From: an uncultured Verrucomicrobiales bacterium
Lineage (GTDB): Bacteria; Verrucomicrobiota; Verrucomicrobiia; Verrucomicrobiales; Akkermansiaceae
NCBI GenBank assembly: GCA_938008215.1
Contig: CALLLS010000021.1
Location: forward strand, 1-64,000
Length of the DNA stretch: 64,000 nucleotides
Reading direction: 5' to 3'
A program made the translations under genes and the position numbers. The notes beneath the pieces were generated by a model. It was not told the DNA's origin. It worked only from the letters and a program-made list of their open reading frames with translations, and did no database searches. Position 1 is the stretch's first letter, and each line of letters begins with the position of its first letter. Below, piece by piece: positions 29,533-38,397 of the stretch.

Positions 29533-30111
29533 TTATGGATAATAAGGCTGAATTACGAGGTAAACGATAGGTCCCGTCAGGGCGACGTAAAGCCACATCG
29601 GATAGGCGAATTTTACAAGCTTTCTGTGGAGAGAAAATTGCTTGTGAATAGCAGCAATAATAGAGAATAAAATGAGAGGGAAGCTGAGTGCGGCGAGTGC
29701 AATGTGCGTGAGGAGTAAAATCAGGTAACGAGGCTTAGTGGAGAAGACCGCAGTTTCCTCTAGGTCGCTCAGAATGCCGTCATGATTGCTATCTCCAAAA
29801 AGGGTGTGCCCACTGGTGAAGTGATAGGTAACGTAACAGAGAAGGAATAGTGCCGATACTATAAAGGCGCTCATCATCATCGTTCGGTGTGCGCCTTTAT
29901 TGCCGAGCTTAATAAAAATTCCGCCCAAAATGATGAATACGGCGGCAAGGCTATTAAGAACGGCGTGGGTCAATGGAAGGAAGGAGACATCCCACCAATT
30001 TGGAGTGGGTAACTCCACGCGCATCATCAAACCTACAAGGAGGAGCACAACTACGGTGGCAGCGCTAGCAGCTATATACCAAGGCTTGGCGGAATTTGCG
30101 TTCTTAGTCAT
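29533..30111 (-). CDS. DUF420 membrane protein with EF-hand-like loop
   Basis: 192 residues with about five membrane helices. FLPLTHAVLNSLAAVFIILG, AHRTMMMSAFIVSALFLLCY and LHRKLVKFAYPMWLYVALTG match DUF420, which clusters with cytochrome-oxidase assembly genes. The loop after helix 3 contains GDSNHDGILSDLEE, a 12-residue EF-hand pattern (D-x-N-x-D-G-x5-E). It overlaps the SCO gene by 8 bases, so the two are coupled. Confidence 0.8.
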   Translation of the reverse strand: MTKNANSAKPWYIAASAATVVVLLLVGLMMRVELPTPNWWDVSFLPLTHAVLNSLAAVFIILGGIFIKLGNKGAHRTMMMSAFIVSALFLLCYVTYHFTSGHTLFGDSNHDGILSDLEETAVFSTKPRYLILLLTHIALAALSFPLILFSIIAAIHKQFSLHRKLVKFAYPMWLYVALTGPIVYLVIQPYYP

Positions 30112-30808
30112 TATTGTTTAAACAGTTTTCAATGGTGTTATGAAGCTCGCTTTCAAAGGTCTTGGTTAAGTCCTCATTTTGTGAACGTGCAAAGGATAAA
30201 TCCCGCTTTAAACGCATTGTTAATCCCTTATCAAATACTGCTAATCCTAGATCATGGGCATATTTACCTTTCGCCGCTATTTCTTGAGGGTCTGTTCTTT
30301 CCCTAATATCCATGAATTTCATTTCATCTGCCATAAAGGAATGAAGTTTTTCTTTATCTCCAGTTAAGAATACCCAATTTTTACTGTCAGCATTTACGAT
30401 GTCAGCATACTCCTTAAGCCGCTCTACGTCATCCGTTTCTGGATCTACGGTCATACAAACGATCATAAATCGTGGGTCATCTTTATACTTTTTATAGAGG
30501 TTTGAGAGATCAGTGTAGTTTCTCTCCGCACACATTGGGCACTTTGCGAAGAATTGGGCAAACACCCAGACCTTATCTTCCAAATCTGTGATTGAGAACG
30601 CTTCTCCGTCTTGGTTCGTGAGCGTAATGCTTTTAGAGAGCTTTAGGTATTCAGTCTCCGTATCTTTGCCGATGTCCACAGCTACTGGTTTTTCAGCTTC
30701 CGCTTTTATGTCATAGAGTTTCCCAAGTGTAGTGAAGCCGAAGATAGATAAGCCACAGATAAGAGCTACGGCTACATAGATAAGAGTGATCTTTTTTTTG
30801 TCTGTCAT
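30104..30808 (-). CDS. SCO1/SenC copper chaperone
   Basis: 234 residues: an N-terminal membrane anchor (about 8-28) then a thioredoxin-fold domain. The copper ligands are the two Cys in FFAKCPMCAERNY (about 89-101) and the His in KGKYAHDLGLAVFD (about 183-196). SCO proteins deliver copper to the CuA/CuB sites of heme-copper oxidase. It stands between a degenerate SCO paralogue and DUF420 in an oxidase-assembly cluster. Confidence 0.85.
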   Translation of the reverse strand: MTDKKKITLIYVAVALICGLSIFGFTTLGKLYDIKAEAEKPVAVDIGKDTETEYLKLSKSITLTNQDGEAFSITDLEDKVWVFAQFFAKCPMCAERNYTDLSNLYKKYKDDPRFMIVCMTVDPETDDVERLKEYADIVNADSKNWVFLTGDKEKLHSFMADEMKFMDIRERTDPQEIAAKGKYAHDLGLAVFDKGLTMRLKRDLSFARSQNEDLTKTFESELHNTIENCLNNND

Positions 30809-30820
30809 AGATTTGATTTA

Positions 30821-30915
30821 GGGGGAGCGCGGGCATCTTGCCCGCTATTAGAGTATTTGTTTGATTCAGTTACTTGTGGAAGAGATGCTATTGCGGGCAG
30901 GACGCCCACGTTCCC
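30821..30915. repeat. Inverted pair of REP-like palindromes
   Basis: GGGAGCGCGGGCATCTTGCC plus CGC (30823-30845) faces GCGGGCAGGACGCCCACGTT plus CCC (30893-30915) in opposite orientation across a 47-base spacer: a BIME-like pair filling the gap between the two SCO genes. Confidence 0.7.
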
Positions 30916-31653
30916 TTACTTACCACCCTTCAAGGCAGGGTCTTCTTCGTTAGGGTTATCTAAGAGGTAGGAGACGGAGTCATGAAGTAGCTGATCTAGA
31001 CGCTCTTCATAGATCATAGGCTCTTCACTTTTCTTTAATTGAAGGTCTAGGGACTGTGCTTTAGTAAAGTTGAAATGTCCCCGCATGTGGCACAGTGCCG
31101 CTTGCGGGAGAGTGCTCGTTCCTTCAGAGATTTGATCTAGAAGGATGAGGTCATGGTCATAGGTCCACTTTCCATCCTTTTCATAGGGCAGGAGTGAGAA
31201 GCGGAATTCATTCTTAATGTATTTCTGCACCACTTTAATGTTAGCAGCTACGATGTAATCGCTATCAGTTAAGAAAGCAGAATGTGTTTTACGGTAGTTG
31301 ATTAATTTCTGTTTCTCTTTTTCCGTGGCATCCACGATGAAGATACAGGCTTTTATTTCTGTATCAGGGAATTGCTTACGGAGGTTAGTTACCTTCTCGT
31401 GATTGAGTTTGTTTACCTCTTGGGTGGAGGAGCAATAGGCTAACCAGATGTTACCATGAAACACAGAAAGGGAGATGACATTTCTTTTGTCATCAAGGAG
31501 CTGGATGTTCTTTGTTAGGGCCTTCTCAAATGGGGGGCGAAACTCACGACTGTTTAGATACCGCACGTATGCAGGAGGAATGAGAGCGCCGCTCGCGATA
31601 ATTATAGCGGCGAGAATAAGAACGGTTTTGGTAGTGTCTGCAAGAGGTTTCAA
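30916..31653 (-). CDS. SCO-like protein lacking the second cysteine ligand
   Basis: 245 residues: an N-terminal anchor (about 9-28) and a thioredoxin-like domain aligned with the neighbouring SCO protein (IWLAYCSSTQEVNKL, FIVDATEKEKQK, FLTDSDYIVA, WTYDHDLILLDQ). The CxxxC site has become C-SST-Q, while the His of YDHD is kept, so copper binding by the usual three ligands is unlikely. Probably an accessory or redox-altered paralogue in the same cluster. The C-terminal region is longer and charged. Confidence 0.65.
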   Translation of the reverse strand: MKPLADTTKTVLILAAIIIASGALIPPAYVRYLNSREFRPPFEKALTKNIQLLDDKRNVISLSVFHGNIWLAYCSSTQEVNKLNHEKVTNLRKQFPDTEIKACIFIVDATEKEKQKLINYRKTHSAFLTDSDYIVAANIKVVQKYIKNEFRFSLLPYEKDGKWTYDHDLILLDQISEGTSTLPQAALCHMRGHFNFTKAQSLDLQLKKSEEPMIYEERLDQLLHDSVSYLLDNPNEEDPALKGGK

Positions 31654-31686
31654 AAGTCTTTAGGTAATCCAGTTAGTTTTCTTAAA

Positions 31687-31733
31687 GGGGAGCGCACCCA
31701 TCTTGGGTGCTAACATCGGCATCCTGCCGTATG
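31687..31733 (+). repeat. REP-like palindrome with compensatory stem change
   Basis: GGGGAGCGCACCCATCTTGG continues GTGC: the GGAG head and ATCTT loop match the copy at 30823, but the stem is GCACCC/GGGTGC instead of GCGGGC/GCCCGC. A second small hairpin, CGGCATCCTGCCG (31717-31729), follows. Confidence 0.7.
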
Positions 31734-31801
31734 TTCTTAATCTGCCAAAGGCACAAATGCTTCTTATTTTCATGCGGATTTTTCATTGCTCTAAAGTTAA
31801 C

Positions 31802-32704
31802 TCATTTCCAGTCAAATGCAAGCACGGTGAGGGCTAGAGGAAGGTAAAGAAGGGTGGCAAAAAAGGCTTTTCTCATATCTACTCGTTCACGAGATTTAAG
31901 AAATTTTATGGCACTGAGGATTAAAAATATCGCTAAGAGGCATCCTACAATGGGGAATACCCAGCCTGTTAAACCTAGAGCGGGGCAGAGTAGGGGAAGT
32001 AGCACCATAAAAAGGGAAAAGAAAATATAGAGCTTGGCGCTCTTTTCTCCTGAGACGTCCCCATTACTCCACATTTCATATTTAGCTTCTTCATACTCTT
32101 CTCGGCAGAGCCAGTTAATCGCTACAAAGTGTGGGAGCTGCCATAAGAAGAGGAGGGCGAATAAGAACCAAGGTGCAGCCTCTAAAAGTCCATGTCCGGC
32201 ACCGACCCATCCCATCATGGGCGGAATGGCTCCGGGGATCGCTCCGATCAGAGTATTAACGGATGATACTCGTTTCATAGGTGTGTAAATAAAAACATAG
32301 GTGCCGATGGTGAGAGCGGCGAGAAAGGCGGCTTCAAAAGAGATCATCGCGCCAAGGTGGATGATGCCAGCGGCGCAGAGAAACCAGCCAAGAGCAAAGG
32401 CGTATGGAGGGAGAATCCGACGTGAAGGTAAAGGGCGGTTTGCAGTTCTCGCCATTTTCGCATCGGACTCTACTTCCATGACTTGATTAAAGACCGCAGA
32501 ACCAAAGGCAGAGAGCGCGGTGCCGAGGATAGTATGAAAGAGTGCCCAAGCGGCTTCTCCTGAGAAGACTCCACCTGATGTTTTCCAGCCAAGGAGATAG
32601 CCAAAAAAGGTAGTGATCAGCACGAATATATTCAGACGCAGCTTCACAAGTGTTGAGAGATCTTGCTTGAGTGTCGGGATTTGAACTGTGGTTTCGTCGC
32701 TCAT
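31802..32704 (-). CDS. ctaB: Protoheme IX farnesyltransferase
   Basis: 300 residues, eight to nine membrane helices. The first Asp-rich motif is NQVMEVESDAKMARTANRPL (about 67-87), the family hallmark, and IPGAIPPMMGWVGAG plus FLWQLPHFVAINWLCREEYE are the later conserved regions. It makes heme O from heme B for heme-copper oxidase. First gene of the oxidase-assembly run on this strand; divergent from the ABC ATPase gene. Confidence 0.93.
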   Translation of the reverse strand: MSDETTVQIPTLKQDLSTLVKLRLNIFVLITTFFGYLLGWKTSGGVFSGEAAWALFHTILGTALSAFGSAVFNQVMEVESDAKMARTANRPLPSRRILPPYAFALGWFLCAAGIIHLGAMISFEAAFLAALTIGTYVFIYTPMKRVSSVNTLIGAIPGAIPPMMGWVGAGHGLLEAAPWFLFALLFLWQLPHFVAINWLCREEYEEAKYEMWSNGDVSGEKSAKLYIFFSLFMVLLPLLCPALGLTGWVFPIVGCLLAIFLILSAIKFLKSRERVDMRKAFFATLLYLPLALTVLAFDWK

Positions 32705-32808
32705 TGAGTAGTCGCCTCCTCACATATGCCTCAGCTGTTCTACTTGGCAAGGGGGAATCTCTGATTTCCATGCTTGCACAGTGCCTCTCACAAATGTCTA
32801 TTCAATTT

Positions 32809-33783
32809 ATGTCAGTATTAGAGGTTAAAAATCTTACTACGAGATTCCATACGAGAGGAGGCGTGGTGAAAGCGGTAGAGGATGTCTCTTTTTCTCTAGA
32901 GAAGGGAGAAACGCTTGGAATAGTAGGAGAGTCTGGCTCAGGAAAGTCTGTGACCTGTTATTCACTGTTAGGGCTCATCCCTCAGCCTCCAGGAAGAATC
33001 CATGCGGGCACTGCGATGTTTGATAAGATGGATCTGCTTCAACTTTCAGAGTTTGAACTTAGGCACATACGAGGAAAACGTATTTCTATGATCTTTCAAG
33101 ATCCAATGACTTCTCTTAATCCTTACATGACTGTGGGTGCTCAACTTATGGAGCCTTTAGAAATTCACGAAAGAATAAAGGGGCTTGAAGCGCATCAAAG
33201 AGCGGTGGAAGCAATGGGAGAAGTGGGTATCCCTGAGCCTGAATCACGCATGGGTGCTTATCCCTTCGAGTTTTCTGGTGGAATGCGCCAGCGTATTATG
33301 ATCGCGATGGCACTGATTACGCGCCCCGAGCTATTAATTGCAGATGAGCCGACCACCGCGCTAGATGTTACTGTTCAGAAACAGGTGCTAGACCTCATAA
33401 AAGCTAGACAAGAAAAGCTTGGGACAGCTGTAGTTCTCATTACGCATGATCTAGGTGTGGTGGCGCAGGTCTGCGATAAGGTAAATGTCATGTATGCAGG
33501 GCGAACCGTAGAGAGTGCCCGAGTAGAGAGCTTATTCCGTGATCCTCGCCATGCCTACACGCGCGCTTTATTGAAGAGTATCCCTGCAAACCACGAGAAG
33601 GGAGAAGAGCTTTATACTATTCCTGGGTTGCCTCCCATATTAAGCAAGCTCGATAACGGCTGTTCGTTTAGATTTAGAAATACACTGGGAGATGCGGAGA
33701 AGTGCCTTACTGCTCAAGCGCCGCAGTTAGATGAGGTGAAGTCTGAGCACTACGTTCAGAACTGCCCAGGGTGCTTGGCTTAA
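32809..33783 (+). CDS. Oligopeptide ABC transporter ATPase (OppD/DppD type)
   Basis: 324 residues from ATG 32809 ([20 protein letters not shown]); an ATG at 32794 is possible, and longer starts overlap the divergent ctaB gene. Walker [10 protein letters not shown] (about 39-47), Q-loop [15 protein letters not shown], signature [15 protein letters not shown], Walker [13 protein letters not shown], His-loop ITHDLGVV. The C-terminal domain with PGLPP, Cys-bearing ends and NCPGC is the oligopeptide-type extension. No permease or binding-protein gene is adjacent, so it is an orphan here. Confidence 0.88.
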   Translation: MSVLEVKNLTTRFHTRGGVVKAVEDVSFSLEKGETLGIVGESGSGKSVTCYSLLGLIPQPPGRIHAGTAMFDKMDLLQLSEFELRHIRGKRISMIFQDPMTSLNPYMTVGAQLMEPLEIHERIKGLEAHQRAVEAMGEVGIPEPESRMGAYPFEFSGGMRQRIMIAMALITRPELLIADEPTTALDVTVQKQVLDLIKARQEKLGTAVVLITHDLGVVAQVCDKVNVMYAGRTVESARVESLFRDPRHAYTRALLKSIPANHEKGEELYTIPGLPPILSKLDNGCSFRFRNTLGDAEKCLTAQAPQLDEVKSEHYVQNCPGCLA

Positions 33784-33808
33784 AGGCTTCTACAAGAAAA
33801 GAGAAGCC
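33783..33808 (+). terminator. Weak hairpin after the ABC ATPase gene
   Basis: AAGGCTTCT and AGAAGCC pair across a short A-rich loop just after the stop and ahead of the convergent fabG end. There is no U-run, so termination is uncertain. Confidence 0.3.
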
Positions 33809-33835
33809 TATTGAGTTGAAAGGTAGTGTAGCTTC

Positions 33836-34585
33836 TTACTGCATGGTCATCCCGCCGTCTACAGCAAGGACTTGACCTGTGATGTAACGTGCTTCTTTAG
33901 AGGCAAGAAAGGTGACAAGCGAGGTGACATCTTCTACTTTCCCGAACTCTTTTAATGGGATCTTCGCAAGAATGTCAGACACCACTTGCTCAGGGAGAGC
34001 ATCTGTCATATCGGTTTGAATAAATCCTGGGGCGATGGCATTTGCGGTCACAGCACGACCGGAAAGCTCACGCGCAATAGACTTAGTAAAACCAATTAAG
34101 CCTGCTTTAGAGGCCGCGTAGTTAGATTGTCCCGCGTTTCCAATAAGCCCAATGACAGAAGCGATATTGATGATTCGAGCATCTTCCGCTTTCATAAGAG
34201 ATTTTTGGAAAGCTTTTACAGTATGAAATGCCCCTTTTAGGTTGGTATTTAGTACATCATCCCAGTCCTCGGTTTTCATTCGTAACATAAGTCCATCACG
34301 TGTCACCCCTGCGTTATTCACTAAGATACTTGGAGCACCAAAGTCCGCCGTAACTTGCTTGGCGAGATCTGCAACGGCATCCCAGTCTGAGACATCTACT
34401 GCATATGCTTTAGAGGCTTCTGGGTATGCTTCATTGATAGATTTAGCGGCATTTCCACAGCTTCCTGTGCTACGGCTAACAACAGCGACCTTTGCTCCTT
34501 CTGACGCAAATGCACGTGCAATTTCTAATCCTATTCCACGACCTGCACCGGTCACGACTGCTACTTTTCCTTCAAATCGGGACAT
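33836..34585 (-). CDS. fabG: 3-oxoacyl-ACP reductase
   Basis: 249 residues from ATG 34585 (MSRFEGKVAVVTGAGRGIG); an in-frame ATG at 34621 would add 12 unneeded residues. NADPH motif TGAGRGIG, NNAGVTRDGLMLRMK, catalytic Ser in IINIASVIGLIGNAGQSN and YAASKAGLIGFTKS with the Tyr/Lys pair; the end GQVLAVDGGMTMQ is typical of FabG. It reduces 3-oxoacyl-ACP in fatty acid elongation. Located 90 bases after holB on the same strand. Confidence 0.92.
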   Translation of the reverse strand: MSRFEGKVAVVTGAGRGIGLEIARAFASEGAKVAVVSRSTGSCGNAAKSINEAYPEASKAYAVDVSDWDAVADLAKQVTADFGAPSILVNNAGVTRDGLMLRMKTEDWDDVLNTNLKGAFHTVKAFQKSLMKAEDARIINIASVIGLIGNAGQSNYAASKAGLIGFTKSIARELSGRAVTANAIAPGFIQTDMTDALPEQVVSDILAKIPLKEFGKVEDVTSLVTFLASKEARYITGQVLAVDGGMTMQ

Positions 34586-34675
34586 AATATTATCTGTGAA
34601 TGGTCTCGTTATAGACTGCAATCTTTTTTTACATGGTGAGCTGCTCTTGTAGAGTTTAGATGCCAGTAACCACTC

Positions 34676-35716
34676 TTACCCAAAGGCATTCATAAAGCTT
34701 GTTTCTAGAGCCAGGGCTTCACTCACGTTCGTTTCTGTGAGGAGATAACGGAGCTCCTCTAAGGCTTCCATTCTGAGAAGGAGGCTGTCGATTGAGAGGT
34801 CAGCGGCAAAGTCTGAAAAAAGTTCTACAGACTCTGAGAAGCGACTTGGTGTATGTCCGACCTTCCAGCGAATGACATCACCAAACCAAGAAATAAGCGT
34901 GTTAATGCTATCTGTTCTTAATGCAAGGTAATCGGAAGCTTCGGCCGCCTTTGCCTGATCTTCCTTACTTTTTAGGAAGTCCTTATCTACCACTTGCTTG
35001 AGTTGATCTGTCTCTTCTTTGAGTGCTGCTTTATGCTTTTGTACAATTGTATCTTTTTCTGCTTTAAGATAAAAATCGAAGCTAGCTTTTAGTGAGAGCG
35101 CACTCGCTATTCCTCTGCTCTGCCCTTTGAGAGCCTTTGAAATAATCTCGTTTATACCGTTCTGTAGGTCACTCAGCCCTGCGAAATCAGGATTGTAGAG
35201 GGGAATATTTACACAACGGGAAAGAATGGTAGTGAGGAGTCTATCTGGAGCAGTAGTTAGGAGCAGGAGGAGACAATTATTAGGAGGTTCTTCTAAAGTC
35301 TTAAGAAAGGCATTAGCGGCAGACTCGTTCATGCGGTCTGCATCTATAATAACTCCTATTTTCCACTGCCCATCTGGAGCTGACATGTAAAAAGAGTCCT
35401 CCAATTCTCTCATTTCTTCCACCCTTATGAGGCGGGACTTAGAGCGTGGACGAACTACCCTTACAAACTCACTTTGGCTGTCTTCTAATGGTATATTAGC
35501 TGAGTCGTCTGCCGAAGGCGCGATTTGGACAGGATCGCCGAACATATCAACCTCTGCTACCTCCTCTTTAGGGGCATTGAGCATACTGATAATCTTCGTC
35601 GCGAGAGCCCTTTTTCCGACCCCATTTTCGCCTGTAATAAGAAAAGCATGACCTAAGCGCCCGCGTTCTCTTGCTGAATTAAGTAATTCGTATGCTTGAT
35701 CATTCGTTAAGGGCAT
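34676..35716 (-). CDS. holB: DNA polymerase III delta'-like clamp-loader subunit
   Basis: 346 residues. The start HAFLITGENGVGKRALATKI has a P-loop-like motif, and DADRMNESAANAFLKTLEEPPNNCLLLLLT is the delta'/gamma core. The sensor region LLTTILSRC is present. Zinc-finger Cys typical of gamma/tau are absent, and the C-terminal third is a charged helical collar-like region. It loads the sliding clamp with the gamma/tau and delta subunits. Confidence 0.85.
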   Translation of the reverse strand: MPLTNDQAYELLNSARERGRLGHAFLITGENGVGKRALATKIISMLNAPKEEVAEVDMFGDPVQIAPSADDSANIPLEDSQSEFVRVVRPRSKSRLIRVEEMRELEDSFYMSAPDGQWKIGVIIDADRMNESAANAFLKTLEEPPNNCLLLLLTTAPDRLLTTILSRCVNIPLYNPDFAGLSDLQNGINEIISKALKGQSRGIASALSLKASFDFYLKAEKDTIVQKHKAALKEETDQLKQVVDKDFLKSKEDQAKAAEASDYLALRTDSINTLISWFGDVIRWKVGHTPSRFSESVELFSDFAADLSIDSLLLRMEALEELRYLLTETNVSEALALETSFMNAFG

Positions 35717-35813
35717 CTTTTCTTATTCGGTTTATGTTAGCTCATAACTGAGGTAAAAAGGATTATCGAGAAACAATTCTCGACTTCTCGTATTTTTTTT
35801 AGAGGCTCGTCTT

Positions 35814-36269
35814 ATGTGTGATTCTTTAAAATTCACTGACCGAAGCGAAGCAGGAAAAATAGAAGATACAACGCTCTTTGCGCCGAAGTATGATGCCAAT
35901 GGGTTGATCGTGGCGGTAGCTATCGACTACAAAACAAAAGAACCTCTCATGCTTGCTTATATGAATGAGGAGTCTCTTAAGATGACTTTAGAGAAGAAGG
36001 AAGCGGTTTATTACTCTCGAAGTAGGCAGGAGCTGTGGCATAAGGGAGCCACCTCTGGTCATGTGCAAAAGATAAAAGAAATCCGTACTGATTGTGACCA
36101 AGACGCTCTGATCCTAAGTGTGGAACAGCTTGGTGCCGGGGCTTGTCACACAGGGCGAGAATCTTGCTTTTACCGTTCTGTAGAAGTGGAAGACGGAAAA
36201 GCGGTAACTAAGCTTGCTGGTGACGTCGCTCAGACCTTTGATCCTGAAGCGGTTTATGGGATGAAGTGA
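35814..36269 (+). CDS. hisI: Phosphoribosyl-AMP cyclohydrolase
   Basis: 151 residues. The family block is AYMNEESLKMTLEKKEAVYY, SRSRQELWHKGATSGHVQ, TDCDQDALILSVEQLGAGAC and HTGRESCFYRSVE, including the Asp/Cys zinc and magnesium ligands. There is no fused HisE domain. It opens the purine ring of PR-AMP in step three of histidine synthesis. A single gene with a short N-terminal extension. Confidence 0.93.
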   Translation: MCDSLKFTDRSEAGKIEDTTLFAPKYDANGLIVAVAIDYKTKEPLMLAYMNEESLKMTLEKKEAVYYSRSRQELWHKGATSGHVQKIKEIRTDCDQDALILSVEQLGAGACHTGRESCFYRSVEVEDGKAVTKLAGDVAQTFDPEAVYGMK

Positions 36270-36492
36270 ACACTTTAAAGTTGAGGCTAAATGAGCTCAG
36301 CGATAATGGTCGCATATTAGAATGATAAAACGTATCAACGGGAAAGTAGTAAAAGTATATACATAACAAGCCTTTATCTAATTATCTCCCTACTAATATA
36401 GCAAAAAACTTGCGACATTTTATACAATTTCATATTAATGGGAAGTGAGGGCTAGCTCTTTCCCTTAAATAAGATTTTCACTTAATTATTCT

Positions 36493-37566
36493 ATGAGCCT
36501 ACATACGAAATTAACTCCAGAAGCGCAAGAAGCCCTTCGTAAACAAAAGGTCGCAGCAACTGTGACAAGTATAGTCATCGCCTTCCTTAGTATAGCACTT
36601 ATTGGAGTGCTATTGATGCTTCTCCTCATCGCGATACCTCATAAAGAGATAGAGACTATCATTACATACCAAGCTCCGCAGAGTGAAGATTCAGAAGAGA
36701 CTGATCAGCCTAAGGTGCAAACAAATCAGCGACAAACTCCTAAACCTCCTGCGTCCTCCGCATCTGTGGCAAATATCATCACGAGTGCATCTGTAAGTGC
36801 AGTTTCTGTGCCTGATGCACAAACAATGACATCTGTTGAGTCTCTAGATTTTGGTGAAGTGAGTGACTTCGGCTTAGATGCAGGATTTGAGGATTCCTTT
36901 AGCTCTGAAACGAGCTTTTTCGGTTCTAAAGTGCAAGGTAATCGTATTTGCTACGTGATCGACTATTCAGCATCAATGAAAGGGGAGAGGGATAAATTGA
37001 TGAGGGCGGAACTTACAAAGTCTGTAAATAAGCTAAGAGGTGGTGCAGACTTTAACCTCATTTTTTTCTCGGGGATAGCATGGCAATCTGGTGATAAAGT
37101 AAAGATTAATAGGGGAGCTAAAACAGGCGTTGTTACTGACTACGAAGGGAAAACTTATCAATGGAAGGCGGGCGTGCCTGAGGGAACGAAACAAGTTATG
37201 GAATGGAGAGACCCTACCTCTCAGAATATTGAAGAAGCGGTAAAGCAAATTATAAATACTCCTTTGTATTTCGGCACTAGATGGGACTATCCACTTGAAT
37301 ACGCCATGAGTATGGACCCTAAGCCAGATATCATCATCTTTATGACAGACGGAACGAGCGGGAAAGATTCCGCAGAAATGGCTTCTGAAATTGCTAAAAA
37401 AGCACAACGGAGAAAAATAGTTATCAACACAATTGCTCTTATGGAACCAAAAGCGGCTAAGGGGATGAAAATACTAGCTGAAGAAACAGGGGGAACTGCT
37501 ATCATGGTTAAGAGTGAAAATGAAGTCATAGACCTGATGACTAATAAGCTCTTGATGACAGAGTGA
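36493..37566 (+). CDS. Membrane-anchored von Willebrand A-domain protein
   Basis: 357 residues: cytoplasmic start, one membrane helix (about 22-48), a Ser/Pro/Glu-rich linker, then a VWA domain with MIDAS residues in YVIDYSASMKG (DxSxS, about 155-165), a Thr in the middle and FMTDGTSGKD (Asp/Gly, about 285-295). The linker also holds an acidic Phe/Gly stretch. Such proteins occur in Verrucomicrobiota and Planctomycetota near MotA/ExbB-type or Bat-like genes. Its neighbours are exported-protein genes of unknown role. Confidence 0.7.
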   Translation: MSLHTKLTPEAQEALRKQKVAATVTSIVIAFLSIALIGVLLMLLLIAIPHKEIETIITYQAPQSEDSEETDQPKVQTNQRQTPKPPASSASVANIITSASVSAVSVPDAQTMTSVESLDFGEVSDFGLDAGFEDSFSSETSFFGSKVQGNRICYVIDYSASMKGERDKLMRAELTKSVNKLRGGADFNLIFFSGIAWQSGDKVKINRGAKTGVVTDYEGKTYQWKAGVPEGTKQVMEWRDPTSQNIEEAVKQIINTPLYFGTRWDYPLEYAMSMDPKPDIIIFMTDGTSGKDSAEMASEIAKKAQRRKIVINTIALMEPKAAKGMKILAEETGGTAIMVKSENEVIDLMTNKLLMTE

Positions 37567-37797
37567 TTTACATTTACTAATCTTTTTAGTATAACGAAAT
37601 ACTAACTTACTATAGTGGGATTTTCCCAACAGTCTACACCTGTGTCGACTGGAGAGGATAAAACGGCATGGTCAGCTTTATTCATCTCGCAGACTCAGTT
37701 TCGTATAGAAACGCATGCCGAACAAGAAATAGATCAGGCGCATCACGTAAAATCAGTTTCAAATAAAAATAGGCAATTTACCAAACTCTACTTATTC

Positions 37798-38397
37798 TTA
37801 GTTCTTATTGTAATCGTCAACGAGCTCTTGAAATTCAGCTGGTAGAAGCTGTCCCGCTGTGGGCGCAGCACTAGGAACACTTCTAGTAGAACCAATGGGT
37901 AAAGTCGATGAAGCTGTAGAGGATGCCTCATTCCCTGAGTTTGCCTCGCCCTCTTGACCTTTCCCTCCCGCTTTTCCCGAGCTACTCCCTTTACTTTTAG
38001 ATGGTTGGGCTTCCTCTTCTTTGCCTAACATTTTCCTAAGCATTTCCATCAATGCTTTATCTGTGCCAGACTTTGAGTTTTTAGAGTCTTGTTTTGCCTT
38101 AGCGGCCTCGTAAGCCTTTTCTATAATCTCTGTCTGAATAGCGATTGTTTCTCCGCTTGTATCTCCATCTATAAGGTTGAGCGTGGCCTCCACCATATTG
38201 GTTTCTACTTCTTCTAGTTTTTGGATAACCTTTTCTTGGGTTTGTAACTCCACCAATTCTTGCACATCTCCCGATAAGTAATCCTGTTTTTCAGAGAGCT
38301 CTTCTGTAAGAATAGTTTTCAAGTCATCTTCACAGAAGCAAAGGGTTAAGCCCGATAGAAGAAATGAGAAAACAAAATGTATAGTTCTACTTACCAT
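37798..38397 (-). CDS. Exported Ser/Gly-rich protein after the DUF4175-like gene
   Basis: 199 residues. A signal peptide (residues 1-21, ending near LCFCE) is followed by an acidic coiled coil (DDLKTILTEELSEKQDYLSG ... VIQKLEEVETNM), a Lys/Ser/Gly-rich linker and a C-terminal AEFQELVDDYNKN. The start overlaps the end of the large membrane gene by 11 bases, so the two are coupled. The C-terminal FQ-LVDDYYK-like motif recurs from memory in exported proteins of this cluster type. Confidence 0.6.
   Translation of the reverse strand: MVSRTIHFVFSFLLSGLTLCFCEDDLKTILTEELSEKQDYLSGDVQELVELQTQEKVIQKLEEVETNMVEATLNLIDGDTSGETIAIQTEIIEKAYEAAKAKQDSKNSKSGTDKALMEMLRKMLGKEEEAQPSKSKGSSSGKAGGKGQEGEANSGNEASSTASSTLPIGSTRSVPSAAPTAGQLLPAEFQELVDDYNKN

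Noticed and set aside
37615-37845. A 76-codon plus-strand frame starting with GTG
   Set aside because: No ribosome site, and its hydrophobic end is only the antisense of the real exported-protein gene that ends at 37798.
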